Shown: positions 7,559 through 17,539, numbered from the stretch's first letter. The stretch is DNA of 64,000 nt from Pseudomonas sp. B20(2017) (GCF_002113125.1 NZ_NEJP01000006.1:1-64000); one strand, 5' to 3'. Translations and numbers: made by a program. Notes: a model not told the origin generated them from the sequence alone.

Positions 7559-7978
7559 ATGAAAGCCCTGCACTTGCTTGCCGCCCCGCTCGCCGCTCTG
7601 GCCCTCACCATCAGCGCTTCTGCACTGGCCCACGGCACCGACTCCCCGTCCGAGAAAATCTCGGTGCTGCAGGACCAGATGCTGAAAAACGTCCCCGGCA
7701 AAAAAGCCATGATGATTGAAGTCGACTACAAACCCGGCCAGTCCTCGATTGCCCACAAACACGACGGCACCGCCATGGCCTACGTGCTCGAAGGCGAGAT
7801 CGTTTCCCAGGTCAAGGGTGAGCAACCGGTCACCTACAAGAAGGGCCAGTACTGGTACGAGCCGGCCGGCTCCGAGCATTTGATCTCGAAAAACGCCAGC
7901 AAGAGCAAACCGGCCAAGTTGCTGGTGTTCATGGTGCTGTCGCCGGACGAGCAAGTGTTGATCCCATTGAAAAACTGA
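7559..7978 (+). CDS. Exported cupin-domain protein
   Basis: 139 residues from ATG 7559 (AGGTGA at 7548); the open frame extends 12 codons further up without a better start. Residues 1-24 are a signal peptide (LAAPLAALALTISASALAHG). A single cupin barrel follows, with metal-site pattern AHKHDGTAMAYVLEGEI (two His, then the Tyr-Val-Leu-Glu-Gly strand) and a second motif GQYWYEPAGSEHLISKNAS. It is probably a small periplasmic metal-binding or enzymatic cupin; the substrate is unknown. Followed at once by a terminator, so it is monocistronic. Confidence 0.82.
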   Translation: MKALHLLAAPLAALALTISASALAHGTDSPSEKISVLQDQMLKNVPGKKAMMIEVDYKPGQSSIAHKHDGTAMAYVLEGEIVSQVKGEQPVTYKKGQYWYEPAGSEHLISKNASKSKPAKLLVFMVLSPDEQVLIPLKN

Positions 7979-8001
7979 TGGTTGCTTAACCAGCCATAAA
8001 T

Positions 8002-8034
8002 AAAAGGCGCAAATTTTTGATTTACGCCTTTTTT
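8002..8034 (+). terminator. Rho-independent terminator after the cupin gene
   Basis: AAAAGGCG and CGCCTTTT pair across an AT-rich centre that can also pair (CAAAT/ATTTA), followed by a T run. It lies 24 bases after the cupin stop. Confidence 0.8.
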
Positions 8035-8219
8035 ATTTCTCGCGGCAATTAATCAAGAACGCTTACAACCAATAAAACTATTGCATGACAGTCATTCAGC
8101 AAATTGTCAGGTTGTTTTCAGTTTGGCGGGAGTAGTCTGAGGCAACTGTCGCCGGTTCTATTTAATCAACCCCGACACCCCTGACTTTCCAACTGAAGTT
8201 GCTTCACGGGAGACTCACC

Positions 8220-8933
8220 ATGAAACTTGCCTTTGCCAGTACTTTGGCGATATCGGTTTTAGCGTTGTCCGCCTGTTCAGTTCCTACCGCCCCCAAAGCG
8301 GTTTCTTCCCTCGACACATTGTTCACCCAACCCGTCGGCCGCAGCAGCGCCACTCAGGTCAAAAGCGGCCCCGGTGTCTCGCTGGGCGTGGTCTACAGCC
8401 CGAGCACCCAGACCAACCGCGAATACCTGCGCGAGTATCAGGCCAACGCCGGCACCGGTTTTGGTCAGAGTTTATTGGTGCAGCCGATCCATGACGCCTA
8501 CGTCGCCACCTCAAAACCGGACATGGCGGTGGATTGGGTGAAAGCCTCGCTGCAACGCCAGTTCGGCTCGGTCACGGTGTACCCGGACATGCAGAGCCTG
8601 CGCGCGGCCAATCCGGATGTGGTGGCGATCGTCGACACTCACAGCCAGTTGATTACTTCACGCAGTTCGGACATCAAGGCGGATGTGAGTGCAGATTTTT
8701 ATGATGCGAAGTTCAACTACATCGGGACGGCCAAGGGGTCCGAGGCGAAAGAGTTGACGCCGGTGTGGGCGGACTTCAAGCGTTCGGAGGAGATTGTTGC
8801 GGATATTAATCAGCAACAGGAAGTTCAGGTGCGGGCGTTGCAGAAGTTTGACCAGTCGCTCAGTAATTTACTGACCAGACCGGCAGATAAAGTGTCGATG
8901 CTTGATAACAAACAAGCACCTAAGTTGTATTGA
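8220..8933 (+). CDS. Lipoprotein of unknown function
   Basis: 237 residues from ATG 8220 (GGGAG at 8208). The N-terminus ends in a lipobox LALSAC-S (Cys about residue 19), so it should be lipid-anchored; Ser at +2 favours the outer membrane. No named domain is recognised. The mid region contains a segment that may bind or sense something (NPDVVAIVDTHSQLITSRSS, then ADFYDAKFNYIGTAKG), and the C-terminus is probably helical (VADINQQQEVQVRALQKFDQ). Its own gene unit between two terminator regions. Confidence 0.75.
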   Translation: MKLAFASTLAISVLALSACSVPTAPKAVSSLDTLFTQPVGRSSATQVKSGPGVSLGVVYSPSTQTNREYLREYQANAGTGFGQSLLVQPIHDAYVATSKPDMAVDWVKASLQRQFGSVTVYPDMQSLRAANPDVVAIVDTHSQLITSRSSDIKADVSADFYDAKFNYIGTAKGSEAKELTPVWADFKRSEEIVADINQQQEVQVRALQKFDQSLSNLLTRPADKVSMLDNKQAPKLY

Positions 8934-8944
8934 TACAAAAGGCC

Positions 8945-9012
8945 TCTTCGCGAGCAAGCCCGCTCCCACAGGGAAATGCGTTCCAAATGTGGGAGCGGGC
9001 TCGCTCGCGAAA
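8945..9012. repeat. REP pair
   Basis: CTTCGCGAGCAAGCCCGCTC faces GAGCGGGCTCGCTCGCGAA across about 18 bases. It lies between the converging lipoprotein and gdhB genes. Confidence 0.88.
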
Positions 9013-9047
9013 GGGCCGGATCAAACAACACAAATCCATCAGCCATA

Positions 9048-9084
9048 AAAAAGCCCCCGCATCTCACAATGCAGGGGCTTTTTC
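9048..9084. terminator. Bidirectional terminator between the lipoprotein gene and gdhB
   Basis: AAAAAGCCCC and GGGGCTTTTT pair, with GCA/TGC extending the stem, around a short loop. A and T runs on both sides make it usable in both directions. Confidence 0.85.
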
Positions 9085-9097
9085 ATTCAACGGCTAC

Positions 9098-12000
9098 TCA
9101 AGCAAGCTCAAGCTCCGCAGTCGCCGCAGCAGGCACAACCGCCTGACCGCTCAGCGCCACGTCGTTCAGCTCACGGTTGGCCACCGCGTACATGGCGTAG
9201 TCGGTGCCGCTGGCGGCACGGATTTCCACCAGCATGGCGCGCCAGCGCTGGATCATCGCGTCGTGTTGCGCCATCCACAGTGCCAGACGCTCTTCGACGT
9301 CCAGGTTGCCGCCGCCCGCTTGCAGAACGGCGATGGTGATCGCGCGTTGCTGCCAGTCGACGTCGTCGCGGAACGCTTCACGGGCCAGGGCCTGCCAGTT
9401 GTTTTCAACCGGCAAGGCGCTGATCTGCGAGATGTACCAGGTGATGTCCAGCGCGCTGCCCACGGCGAAGTACGCCTTGGCCACTTCGGCTGGGTCCTGA
9501 CCGGTGACGTCGGCCGCTTCGATGATCGGCAGCAGCGTGTAGAGGTGGGTCGTACCCGCCACCATACGCGCCAGCAGTTCCGGCACACCGGCAGCCACGT
9601 AAGCCTGATAACGCTCCTGCCAGTTTTCACGGATTTCGCCGCTCAGCAGTTCGTCCAGCTTCAGACCCAGCTCCTTCAGGTGCGGACCGAAATGCGCGAC
9701 GTCACGGGCAGCGTTCTGCTCGTTGCGGCGGGCACGCAGGAACCAGCGCGTGGCGCGACGGCCCAGACGCATCAGCTCGTCCATCAGCTCCAGTTGCACG
9801 TCGGCGGAAACCTGATAATCCAGGGCTTCGATCTGACGGAACCAGTGCGGGAGGTGGAAGATGTCGCGCACGATCACATACGCACCTGCCACGTTCGCCG
9901 GGGTCATGCCGGTGGACTCTTTGAGTCGCTGAACGAAGGTGATGCCCATGTGGTTGACCAGATCGTTGGCGATCTGGGTGCTGACGATTTCGCGCTTCAG
10001 ACGGTGACGGCGCATGGCTTCGGCGAACTTGCTGACCAGGGTCGGCGGGAACGCGGTTTCCATGTCGCGGGTCAGGTAGTCGTCGTCCGGCACCAGCGAG
10101 TCCAGCAGCTGCTGCTTGAGGTCGATCTTGCTGTACGAGATCAGCACCGACAGCTCCGGACGGGTCAGGCCATGGCCTTCGGCAACGCGTTCGGCCAGTT
10201 GCTCTTCGGTCGGCAGGTACTCGATGGCGCGATCCAGCTTGCCACGGCCTTCCAGGTCGCTCATCAGACGCTTGTATTCGGCGATGCGTGCATAAGCGCG
10301 ACGGGCCGCCAGGGACAGGGCCTGAGTCTGCTTGTAGTTGTTGCCCAGCACCAGACCACCGACTTCGTCGGTCATGCTCGCCAGCAACTGATCGCGTTGC
10401 TTGCCGGTCATGTCGCCAGCCTGAACCACTTCGTTCAGCAGGATCTTGATGTTCACTTCGTGGTCGGAGCAGTCCACGCCACCGGCGTTGTCGATGAAGT
10501 CGGTGTTCGAACCGCCGCCATTGAGACCGAATTCCACACGACCCAATTGGGTCATGCCGAGGTTACCGCCCTCGCCCACCACTTTGCAGCGCAGTTCGTT
10601 GCCGTTCACGCGCAGCGCATCGTTGGCCTTGTCGCCGACATCGGCGTGGCTTTCGGTGCTGGCTTTCACGTAAGTACCGATACCGCCGTTCCACAGCAGA
10701 TCCACCGGCGCCTTGAGCAAGGCGTTCAGCAGTTCGGTCGGGGTCAGCTTGTCGGCCTGAATGTCGAAACGCTCTTTCATCTGTGGCGAGATGGCGATGC
10801 TCTTCGCGCTGCGCGAGAAGATGCCGCCGCCTTCAGACATGATGCTCGTGTCGTAGTCGGACCAGGCCGAACGCGGCAGGTCGAACATGCGCTTGCGCTC
10901 GACGAAGCTGGTGGCCGCGTTCGGGTTCGGATCGATGAAGATGTGCATGTGGTTGAACGCAGCAACCAGTTGCAACTTGTCGGACATCAACAGGCCGTTA
11001 CCGAATACGTCACCGGCCATGTCACCCACGCCGACCACGGTGATGCTGTCTTCCTGGACATTGATGCCGCGTTCGCGGAAGTGACGCTGAACGCCAACCC
11101 ACGCGCCTTTGGCGGTGATGCCCATTTTCTTGTGGTCGTAACCGGCCGAACCACCGGACGCGAACGCGTCACCCAGCCAGAAGCCGTAGTCGATGGCAAT
11201 GCCGTTGGCGATGTCGGAGAAGGTTGCAGTGCCCTTGTCCGCCGCGACCACCAGGTACGGGTCATCGTCGTCATGACGCACGACGTTGGCCGGCGGTACC
11301 AGTTTGCCGTCCTTCAGGTTGTCGGTGATGTCAAGCAGGCCCGAGATGAAGATGCGGTAGCAGGCAACGCCCTCGGCCGCGATCTCGTCACGGCTGCCGC
11401 CCAGTGGCAGGCGACGCGGCAGGAAGCCGCCCTTCGCACCCACCGGCACGATGACCGAGTTCTTCACTTGCTGGGCTTTCACCAGACCGAGGACTTCGGT
11501 ACGGAAGTCTTCTTCACGGTCGGACCAGCGCAGACCGCCGCGAGCGACGTTGCCGAAGCGCAGGTGCACGCCTTCGACGCGTGGCGAGTAAACGAAGATT
11601 TCGAACTTCGGCACCGGTTTCGGCAGCTCAGGGATCAAGTGCGGGTTGAACTTGAAGCTGAAGTACGACTTGTTCTGGCCGTTGGCGTCGGTCTGGTAGA
11701 AGTTGGTCCGCAGGGTCGCTTTGATCAGGTCCAGGTAACGACGCAGGATGCGGTCTTCGTTGAGGACTTGAACGTCGTCCAGTGCGGTCAGGATCGCCTG
11801 CTCCAGACGCTGTTGCTTGTCGTCCAGATCGTCGCTGCCGAGCTTGCGGGCCAGGTAGAAGCGGGTCTTGAACAACCGGGTCAGTTCGCGAGCGATGTCG
11901 GTGTGGTTGTTCAGGGTGCTGGCGATGTAGCCGAGGTCGAAGCCCAGTCGGATCTGCTTCAGGTAGCGGGCGTAGGCACGCAGCAGCGCAACGTCGCGCC

Positions 12001-13984
12001 ATGGCAGGCCGGCGGTCAGCACCAGACGGTTGAACGCATCGTTCTCGGCATCGCCACGGACGATGTGGACGAACGCATCCTGCAGGGTGTCGTTGAGTTG
12101 CTGGATGTCCAGGTCCAGTCCTTCGGCGGCGGTGAACGCGAAGTCGTGGATCCAGAACTCGCGGCCGTTGGTGTGACGCAGACGGTACGGGAATTCACCG
12201 AGCACGCGCAGGCCGAGGTTTTCCAGGATTGGCAATACGTCGGACAGTGCCAGCGGAGTATCGGCGTGATACAGCTTGCAGTGCAGCTCGCGTGGGCCGG
12301 AGGCCAGCGGCTGGTAGAAGCTCATGGCCAGCGGCTTCTTCTCGCTCAGATTGAGCAAGTGCTGCATGTCGACCACAGCCGAATGCGCAGCGAAACGTTC
12401 GCGGTAGCCGGCCGGGAAGCCTTTCGGGAAATCCGCCAGCACGTTGGTGCCGTTGGCTTCCCCGAAGGTTTCGACGGTCAGTGCGGCGTAGTCGTCCTGC
12501 CAGCTGCGGCAGGCCTGGATGACTTCGTTTTCCAGTTGCAGCGGGTCGATGTCGATGCGGTTTTTCGGGTCGACGCGCAGGATCAGTTGCACGCGGGCCA
12601 GCACGGACTCGGAGAAGAACGTCCAGAATTCGCAGTCGGAGGCTTTCAGGCGCTCCATCAGCACTTGCTGGATCTTCTGGCGGACTTCGGTGGAATAGAT
12701 GTCGCGCGGCACGTAGGCCAGGCAGTAGCAGAAACGGCCGTACGGGTCTTTGCGCAGGAACACGCGGATCTTGTTGCGTTCCTGGATCTGCACGATCGAC
12801 ATCACGGTGCTGAACAGTTCGTCGACCGGGGTCTGGAACAGGTCGTCACGCGGCAGTACTTCCAGAACCTGTGCCAGTTCCTTGCCCAGGTGAGCCTTGG
12901 ACTGGAAGCCCGAGCGACGCTCGATTTCCTCGACCTTGCGGCGGATGAACGGGATGACACGTACGCTTTCGCCATACACCGACGAGGTGTACAGGCCCAT
13001 GAAGCGGTGTTCCTTGATGACTTTGCCGTCGGCATCGATTTCGCGGATCGACACGTAATCCGGATAAGCCGGGCGGTGTACGCGGCTCGGGTGCGCAGCC
13101 TTGGCGAAGGACAGCAGGGTCGGTTCACGCAGGTAGTTCACTGCGTAATCTTCGATGTGGCGGTCTTCGTTGGTCAGACCGGTACGCAGCAATTTGGTCA
13201 GGCCGAGGAACGAGTTCTGGTCGTACTCGATGTGGCCGCCATCGGCCTGATCGACAACGGTGAACTCTTCGTAGCCGAGGAAGGTGAAGTGGTTGCCCAC
13301 CAGCCATTCCAGGAAGCTCTTGATTTCGTTCTTTTCGTCGGCATCGACGGCGAATGCGCTGTTATCGAGCTTGGTGAGGATTTCCTGCACCTTGTCTTTC
13401 ATCGGCTCGAAATCGGCTACGGCGACGCGGACTTCGCCCAGAACCTGTTCCAGTTCCTTGCTCAGCACATTCAATTCGGCCGCATTGGCGCAGCGGTCGA
13501 TTTCCAGGTACATCAGCGACTCGTGCAGCACGCCTTCGCCGGTGGTGCCTTTTGGCAGGATTTCCAGCAATTCGCCCTTGTCGTTGCGACGCACGCTCAG
13601 CACGGTGGTCTGCAGGGTGTGGATGCTGTAGCCGCGACGGTTCAGCTCGGTACGCACCGAGTCCACCAGGAACGGCAAGTCATGGTGCAGCACTTCGACC
13701 GCGGTGTGGGTCGACTGCCAGCCGTGACGTTCGTAATCGGGGTTGTAGACGCGCACTTGTGGTTGCGCGTGATCGAAGCGCTCAAGCAGGCGCCACGCAG
13801 AAAGAGTACAGCCAGCGAGGTCGGAGAGGCGACGTTGAGTCAGCTCGTCCAGGGAAATGATGCCGAAGAATTGTTCAGCGAACAGCGCCACTTGTGGCAG
13901 TGCCTGTTCACTGATGTGCTGCGCCAGTGCCGCTTGCAGTTGGTGCTGGAAGTCGGCTTTGCTGGCTGCGGTGAAGAACGCCAT
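9098..13984 (-). CDS. gdhB: NAD-specific glutamate dehydrogenase, large (180-kDa) type
   Basis: 1628 residues, the normal length for the giant NAD-GDH class (about 1600). It oxidises glutamate to 2-oxoglutarate and ammonium with NAD and serves catabolism of glutamate-family amino acids. The N-terminal half is the regulatory part. The catalytic part begins near residue 800 with ARGGLRWSDREEDFRTEVLG, QQVKNSVIVPVGAKGGF and the later SGGSAGYDHKKMGITAKGAW. The nucleotide-binding segment ITVVGVGDMAGDVFGNGLL is seen near residue 980. The start is the first ATG of the frame. No frameshift. It has a 517-base upstream region and shares a terminator with the converging lipoprotein gene. Confidence 0.95.
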   Translation of the reverse strand: MAFFTAASKADFQHQLQAALAQHISEQALPQVALFAEQFFGIISLDELTQRRLSDLAGCTLSAWRLLERFDHAQPQVRVYNPDYERHGWQSTHTAVEVLHHDLPFLVDSVRTELNRRGYSIHTLQTTVLSVRRNDKGELLEILPKGTTGEGVLHESLMYLEIDRCANAAELNVLSKELEQVLGEVRVAVADFEPMKDKVQEILTKLDNSAFAVDADEKNEIKSFLEWLVGNHFTFLGYEEFTVVDQADGGHIEYDQNSFLGLTKLLRTGLTNEDRHIEDYAVNYLREPTLLSFAKAAHPSRVHRPAYPDYVSIREIDADGKVIKEHRFMGLYTSSVYGESVRVIPFIRRKVEEIERRSGFQSKAHLGKELAQVLEVLPRDDLFQTPVDELFSTVMSIVQIQERNKIRVFLRKDPYGRFCYCLAYVPRDIYSTEVRQKIQQVLMERLKASDCEFWTFFSESVLARVQLILRVDPKNRIDIDPLQLENEVIQACRSWQDDYAALTVETFGEANGTNVLADFPKGFPAGYRERFAAHSAVVDMQHLLNLSEKKPLAMSFYQPLASGPRELHCKLYHADTPLALSDVLPILENLGLRVLGEFPYRLRHTNGREFWIHDFAFTAAEGLDLDIQQLNDTLQDAFVHIVRGDAENDAFNRLVLTAGLPWRDVALLRAYARYLKQIRLGFDLGYIASTLNNHTDIARELTRLFKTRFYLARKLGSDDLDDKQQRLEQAILTALDDVQVLNEDRILRRYLDLIKATLRTNFYQTDANGQNKSYFSFKFNPHLIPELPKPVPKFEIFVYSPRVEGVHLRFGNVARGGLRWSDREEDFRTEVLGLVKAQQVKNSVIVPVGAKGGFLPRRLPLGGSRDEIAAEGVACYRIFISGLLDITDNLKDGKLVPPANVVRHDDDDPYLVVAADKGTATFSDIANGIAIDYGFWLGDAFASGGSAGYDHKKMGITAKGAWVGVQRHFRERGINVQEDSITVVGVGDMAGDVFGNGLLMSDKLQLVAAFNHMHIFIDPNPNAATSFVERKRMFDLPRSAWSDYDTSIMSEGGGIFSRSAKSIAISPQMKERFDIQADKLTPTELLNALLKAPVDLLWNGGIGTYVKASTESHADVGDKANDALRVNGNELRCKVVGEGGNLGMTQLGRVEFGLNGGGSNTDFIDNAGGVDCSDHEVNIKILLNEVVQAGDMTGKQRDQLLASMTDEVGGLVLGNNYKQTQALSLAARRAYARIAEYKRLMSDLEGRGKLDRAIEYLPTEEQLAERVAEGHGLTRPELSVLISYSKIDLKQQLLDSLVPDDDYLTRDMETAFPPTLVSKFAEAMRRHRLKREIVSTQIANDLVNHMGITFVQRLKESTGMTPANVAGAYVIVRDIFHLPHWFRQIEALDYQVSADVQLELMDELMRLGRRATRWFLRARRNEQNAARDVAHFGPHLKELGLKLDELLSGEIRENWQERYQAYVAAGVPELLARMVAGTTHLYTLLPIIEAADVTGQDPAEVAKAYFAVGSALDITWYISQISALPVENNWQALAREAFRDDVDWQQRAITIAVLQAGGGNLDVEERLALWMAQHDAMIQRWRAMLVEIRAASGTDYAMYAVANRELNDVALSGQAVVPAAATAELELA

Positions 13985-14501
13985 CTGTGGTACTCCGCTT
14001 GGGCTTGTTATTGATGGAAAGCGTCGCGTGCAAAACCCCTTTCGGGGCGTTCCGTCGCCCTGTTCCTGAATCTCGGGCAGAGGAAACAGGGTGACAGGTG
14101 GGTGAAGCTGGACGAGACACTCGGGTCACATTCACCTTCCATGAATGGGCATCTGCAAAAACGACTGCCGGGAGGCCGCTTCGGGGCCTGCAGCAATGCC
14201 TTTACGGGTGCCCATCCGTTGCGCAGCTTAATGGCTGCGACAATGTGTCTGCTTGCGGTGCTGCGACATATTCGGTCATTGGCACGTAAACGAAGGCTTG
14301 CGCATCGATAAACACTAGCATTCATGGGGCAGAATGCCGGTCCGGATCCCCGTTTTTACGGTACATGTGTGCCAGGAATGACCATTGACCTGTGTCGCGT
14401 TCACGACACATCCTCTGACACTCTCACATGCAGAAATTCCCGGGGGCTGGCAGAATCGCGCCCAATTGCGACCAACAAGCCCGCCGAGGCAGGAATTCCC
14501 C
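13985..14501. other. 517-base divergent intergenic region, gdhB leader side
   Basis: No gene is supported here. It holds several small hairpins: CCCCTTTCGGGG at 14036-14047, GAGGCCGCTTCGGGGCCT at about 14172-14190, and a perfect TGTGTCG/CGACACA palindrome at about 14392-14411 near the start of the + strand gene. The last could be an operator. It must contain the gdhB promoter and that of the gene at 14502. Confidence 0.5.
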
Positions 14502-14855
14502 ATGCAAATGACCACCGCCCTTTTGATCGTCAACCCGTGCGACGACGAAGAAGACAACATGGCCATGCTCTGCTGCCACAGCGACAAGGGCGAAATGTTT
14601 CTGATGAGCCGCTATCCGGACGAAGACGAGCTGGAGATCACGCTGGATGGCGAGCCGTCGACCCTTGATGGCGTCAAGGTCACCCTGAGCAAAACATTGC
14701 TGAAGATCGAAATCGCGGCGGCGGATGCCGATGCGCTGAATGGCGATGATGTGCTGGAAATCACCTTCAATCCGGACATGGTGGATCTGGCTGAGGTTGA
14801 GGAAACCCTGAAGAACATTCTTGATGGTACTGGCACCTTTATCAGCCAGATTTGA
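14502..14855 (+). CDS. Conserved small acidic protein of unknown function
   Basis: 117 residues from ATG 14502 (GCAGGA at 14489-14494); the longer open frame upstream has no ribosome site. The protein is strikingly acidic (PCDDEEDNMAM, RYPDEDELEITLDGEP, MVDLAEVEETLKNILD) and has no signal peptide or membrane segment, so it is cytosolic. Its pattern of alternating strands suggests one small beta-rich domain. Family not recognised. Single gene, flanked by a REP pair downstream. Confidence 0.72.
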   Translation: MQMTTALLIVNPCDDEEDNMAMLCCHSDKGEMFLMSRYPDEDELEITLDGEPSTLDGVKVTLSKTLLKIEIAAADADALNGDDVLEITFNPDMVDLAEVEETLKNILDGTGTFISQI

Positions 14856-14872
14856 TGGTGTCGGCACTGGCC

Positions 14873-14959
14873 CCTTCGCGAGCAAGCTCGCTCCCACAAT
14901 GGACCGTGTCTTACTGACAGAACGCGGTCAATGTGGGAGCGGGCTTGCCCGCGAAAGGG
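14873..14959. repeat. REP pair
   Basis: CCTTCGCGAGCAAGCTCGCT and the opposed GTGGGAGCGGGCTTGCCCGC enclose about 33 bases, in the 280-base gap before the moxR operon. The remaining bases up to 15135 must carry the operon promoter; no clear site is called. Confidence 0.88.
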
Positions 14960-15135
14960 CCCTCGACAACACCGCACTTCCCCCGCCCTACAAAATTCCA
15001 ACAAATCCCCCGGTCATTTCCCGCACTTTGCGCAAAATGCCGTTAGTCGCCACCCCCTGCGATGGATTAAAGTAACGCCCCCAGCCCCGGCGTTATCCGA
15101 ACGCCTGTGGCCACCCTTTCCAGGAACAGTCATCG

Positions 15136-16095
15136 ATGGAACATCGTGAAGCGCTGCTGGCGCTGCGAACCTTTCTTTCAACGCAGATTCTCGGCCAGGA
15201 AAAACTCATCGAGCGTTTGCTCATCGCCCTGCTCGCCGACGGCCACCTGCTGGTCGAGGGCGCTCCGGGCCTGGCCAAGACCAAAGCGATCAAAGAACTC
15301 GCCGAAGGCATCGAAGCCCAGTTCCATCGCATTCAGTTCACCCCGGACCTGCTGCCGGCCGACATCACCGGCACCGAGATCTATCGCCCGGAAACCGGCA
15401 GTTTCGTGTTCCAGCAAGGCCCGATCTTCCACAACCTGGTGCTGGCGGACGAAATCAACCGTGCCCCGGCCAAGGTGCAATCAGCCTTGCTCGAAGCCAT
15501 GGCCGAGCGCCAGGTCAGTGTCGGGCGCAGCACGTATGAGCTGTCGCCGCTGTTTCTGGTGATGGCCACGCAGAACCCGATCGAGCAGGAAGGCACCTAT
15601 CCGCTGCCGGAAGCGCAACTCGACCGGTTCCTGATGCACGTGAAAATCGGTTTCCCGGACGCTGCCGTCGAACGCCGGATCCTGCAACAGGCTCGGGGCG
15701 AAGCCCTGAACGGCGAGACCAAGCCCGAACGTCGGGTCAGCCAGCAGGCAATCTTCGCCGCGCGCAAGGAAATCCTCGGCTTGTACATGGCGGACGCCGT
15801 GGAGGAATACCTCGTGCAACTCGTCATGGCCACGCGCAACCCGGCCAAGTTCGACCCGGAAATGGCCGAGTGGATCGCCTACGGCGCCAGCCCGCGTGGC
15901 TCCATCGCCCTCGACCGCTGCGCCCGCGCCCACGCCTGGCTGGCCGGTCGCGACTTCGTCAGCCCGGAAGACATCCAGGCGGTGCTTTTCGACGTGCTGC
16001 GTCACCGCATCATTCTGTCGTTTGAAGCCGAAGCCGCTGGTATCGATCAGGATCGGGTGGTGCAACGGATTCTCGACGTCGTAGCCGTCGCTTGA
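15136..16095 (+). CDS. MoxR-family AAA+ ATPase, first gene of the Bat operon
   Basis: 319 residues. Walker A is GAPGLAKTKAIKEL (about 41-54), in the Leu-Ala-Lys-Thr form common in MoxR proteins. Walker B is LVLADEINRAPAKVQSALLE, sensor 1 is VMATQNPIEQEGTYPLPEAQ, and an arginine-containing LDRFLMH follows; this is the AAA_3 fold. MoxR ATPases act as chaperones with VWA proteins, and the next five genes supply these (DUF58, two VWA proteins, BatD). The start is the first ATG of the frame; the stop overlaps a TTG of the next gene. Confidence 0.9.
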   Translation: MEHREALLALRTFLSTQILGQEKLIERLLIALLADGHLLVEGAPGLAKTKAIKELAEGIEAQFHRIQFTPDLLPADITGTEIYRPETGSFVFQQGPIFHNLVLADEINRAPAKVQSALLEAMAERQVSVGRSTYELSPLFLVMATQNPIEQEGTYPLPEAQLDRFLMHVKIGFPDAAVERRILQQARGEALNGETKPERRVSQQAIFAARKEILGLYMADAVEEYLVQLVMATRNPAKFDPEMAEWIAYGASPRGSIALDRCARAHAWLAGRDFVSPEDIQAVLFDVLRHRIILSFEAEAAGIDQDRVVQRILDVVAVA

Positions 16096-16100
16096 CCCCC

Positions 16101-17045
16101 ATGAACGCCTCCCTGCCGTCCGAACCCGGTATCCGCATCTCCCTCGCCGAATTGATCGAGATGCGGCACCGCGTGCGCGAAGTGCAGCTGTTTTCCACGC
16201 CGAGCCAGCGCAGCCCGTTGATCGGCCTGCACCACTCCAAATTCCGGGGCCGTGGCGTCGACTTCGATCAGGTGCGGGTCTATCAGGCCGGCGACGATGT
16301 GCGCACCATCGACTGGCGCGTGACCGCACGGACGCAGGAACCGCACACCAAACTGTTTCATGAGGAACGCGAACGGCCGATTTTCATCATGGTCGAGCAA
16401 AGCACGCGGCTGTTTTTCGGCTCCGGGCTGATGTTCAAATCGGTGCTGGCGGCGCAGGTGGCTGCGCTGATCGGCTGGGCGGCGCTCGGTCACAACGACC
16501 GGGTTGGCGGACTGGTGTTCGGCGACAACGAGCACTACGAAATCAAACCGCGCCGTAGCAAGCAGAGCCTGTTGCAACTGCTCAACCGGCTGGTGAAGGT
16601 CAACCAGTCGCTGCACAGCGAACGGGAGCCGGATCGCGATGCGTTTGGCGTGGCGCTGCGCCGGGCCCGCGAGGTGCTGCGACCGGGCAGCCTGGTGATC
16701 GTGATTTGCGATGAGCGCGCACTGTCCGACAGCGCCGAGCAGCAATTGAGCCTGCTGTCGCGCCATTGCGACCTGCTGATGCTGCCGCTGTCCGATCCGC
16801 TGGATCACGCCCTGCCCGCTGCCGGACTGCTCAGGTTCGCCGAGCGCGGCGCGCAGCTGGAACTCGACACCCTCAATTTCGACCTGCGCCAGACCTACCG
16901 CGCCCAGGCCGAAGCGCGGATCGCCCGCTGGGAGTTGCTCGCGCAAAAGCTGCGCGTGCTGCTGATGCCATTGAGCACCCAGAGTGAAATGGTCGAACAG
17001 ATGCGTGAATTCCTTAACCCGCAACGTCCGGGGAAAGGTCGATGA
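16101..17045 (+). CDS. DUF58 domain protein
   Basis: 314 residues from ATG 16101; a TTG at 16092 overlapping the moxR stop is an alternative start. The DUF58 signature lies at about 45-80: KFRGRGVDFDQVRVYQAGDD followed by RTIDWRVTARTQEPHTKLFH. The C-terminal half has a von Willebrand-like fold, and DUF58 proteins accompany MoxR ATPases. No clear membrane span. Coupled to the next gene by ATGA (17042-17045). Its exact role in the Bat system is not known. Confidence 0.88.
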   Translation: MNASLPSEPGIRISLAELIEMRHRVREVQLFSTPSQRSPLIGLHHSKFRGRGVDFDQVRVYQAGDDVRTIDWRVTARTQEPHTKLFHEERERPIFIMVEQSTRLFFGSGLMFKSVLAAQVAALIGWAALGHNDRVGGLVFGDNEHYEIKPRRSKQSLLQLLNRLVKVNQSLHSEREPDRDAFGVALRRAREVLRPGSLVIVICDERALSDSAEQQLSLLSRHCDLLMLPLSDPLDHALPAAGLLRFAERGAQLELDTLNFDLRQTYRAQAEARIARWELLAQKLRVLLMPLSTQSEMVEQMREFLNPQRPGKGR

Positions 17046-17539
17046 ACGGCCTCGAACAACTGCAACCGCTGATCTCCCCGCCACCGATTGCCTTCTGGCC
17101 GCCGGCGCCGGGTTGGTGGCTGCTGCTTTTACTGCTGCCAGTGATTGGTTTTGCAGTCTGGCGCCTGAGGCGTTTCATTCCGATCAAAAAGAAACCGATC
17201 GTACGCGCCGAACTGCCGCTCGACCCGGTACGCATTGCCGCCCTCACCGAACTGGCACAGATGCCCAAACCCTACGACGGCGCTCCGGCCGGGGCCTGGC
17301 TGCAGCAGCTCAACGGCCTGCTCAAGCGCCTGTGCCGCAACCACTATCCCTACAGCCAGAGCCACACCCTCAACGGCCGCAAATGGCTGGCGTTTCTCGA
17401 CAACCGTTGCCCCGCCGCCGGCCTGACCCGCTGGATGGTGCTCGTCGAAGGCGCCTACAAACCCGAGTGCAAACTCGACGACAAAGCCATCGCCGGCCTG
17501 ACCCAGGCAGTCGACACCTGGATCCGCAAACATGTTTGA
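17042..17539 (+). CDS. DUF4381 membrane protein
   Basis: 165 residues. One membrane segment at about 20-42 (PGWWLLLLLLPVIGFAVWRL) is followed by basic residues (RRFIPIKKK), so the C-terminal domain should be cytosolic. Size, position between DUF58 and a VWA gene, and the LAQMPKPYDGAPAGAWLQQL ... NHYPYSQ segment match DUF4381 of Bat operons. It overlaps both neighbours by a few bases (17042-17045 and 17532-17539), so translation is coupled. Confidence 0.82.
   Translation: MNGLEQLQPLISPPPIAFWPPAPGWWLLLLLLPVIGFAVWRLRRFIPIKKKPIVRAELPLDPVRIAALTELAQMPKPYDGAPAGAWLQQLNGLLKRLCRNHYPYSQSHTLNGRKWLAFLDNRCPAAGLTRWMVLVEGAYKPECKLDDKAIAGLTQAVDTWIRKHV

Noticed and set aside
9204..14014. A 1694-codon + strand open frame opposite gdhB and many shorter ones
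   Set aside because: It is the complement of a clear, full-length glutamate dehydrogenase with its catalytic motifs; high GC third positions leave the antisense frame open. Composition is typical of such shadows.
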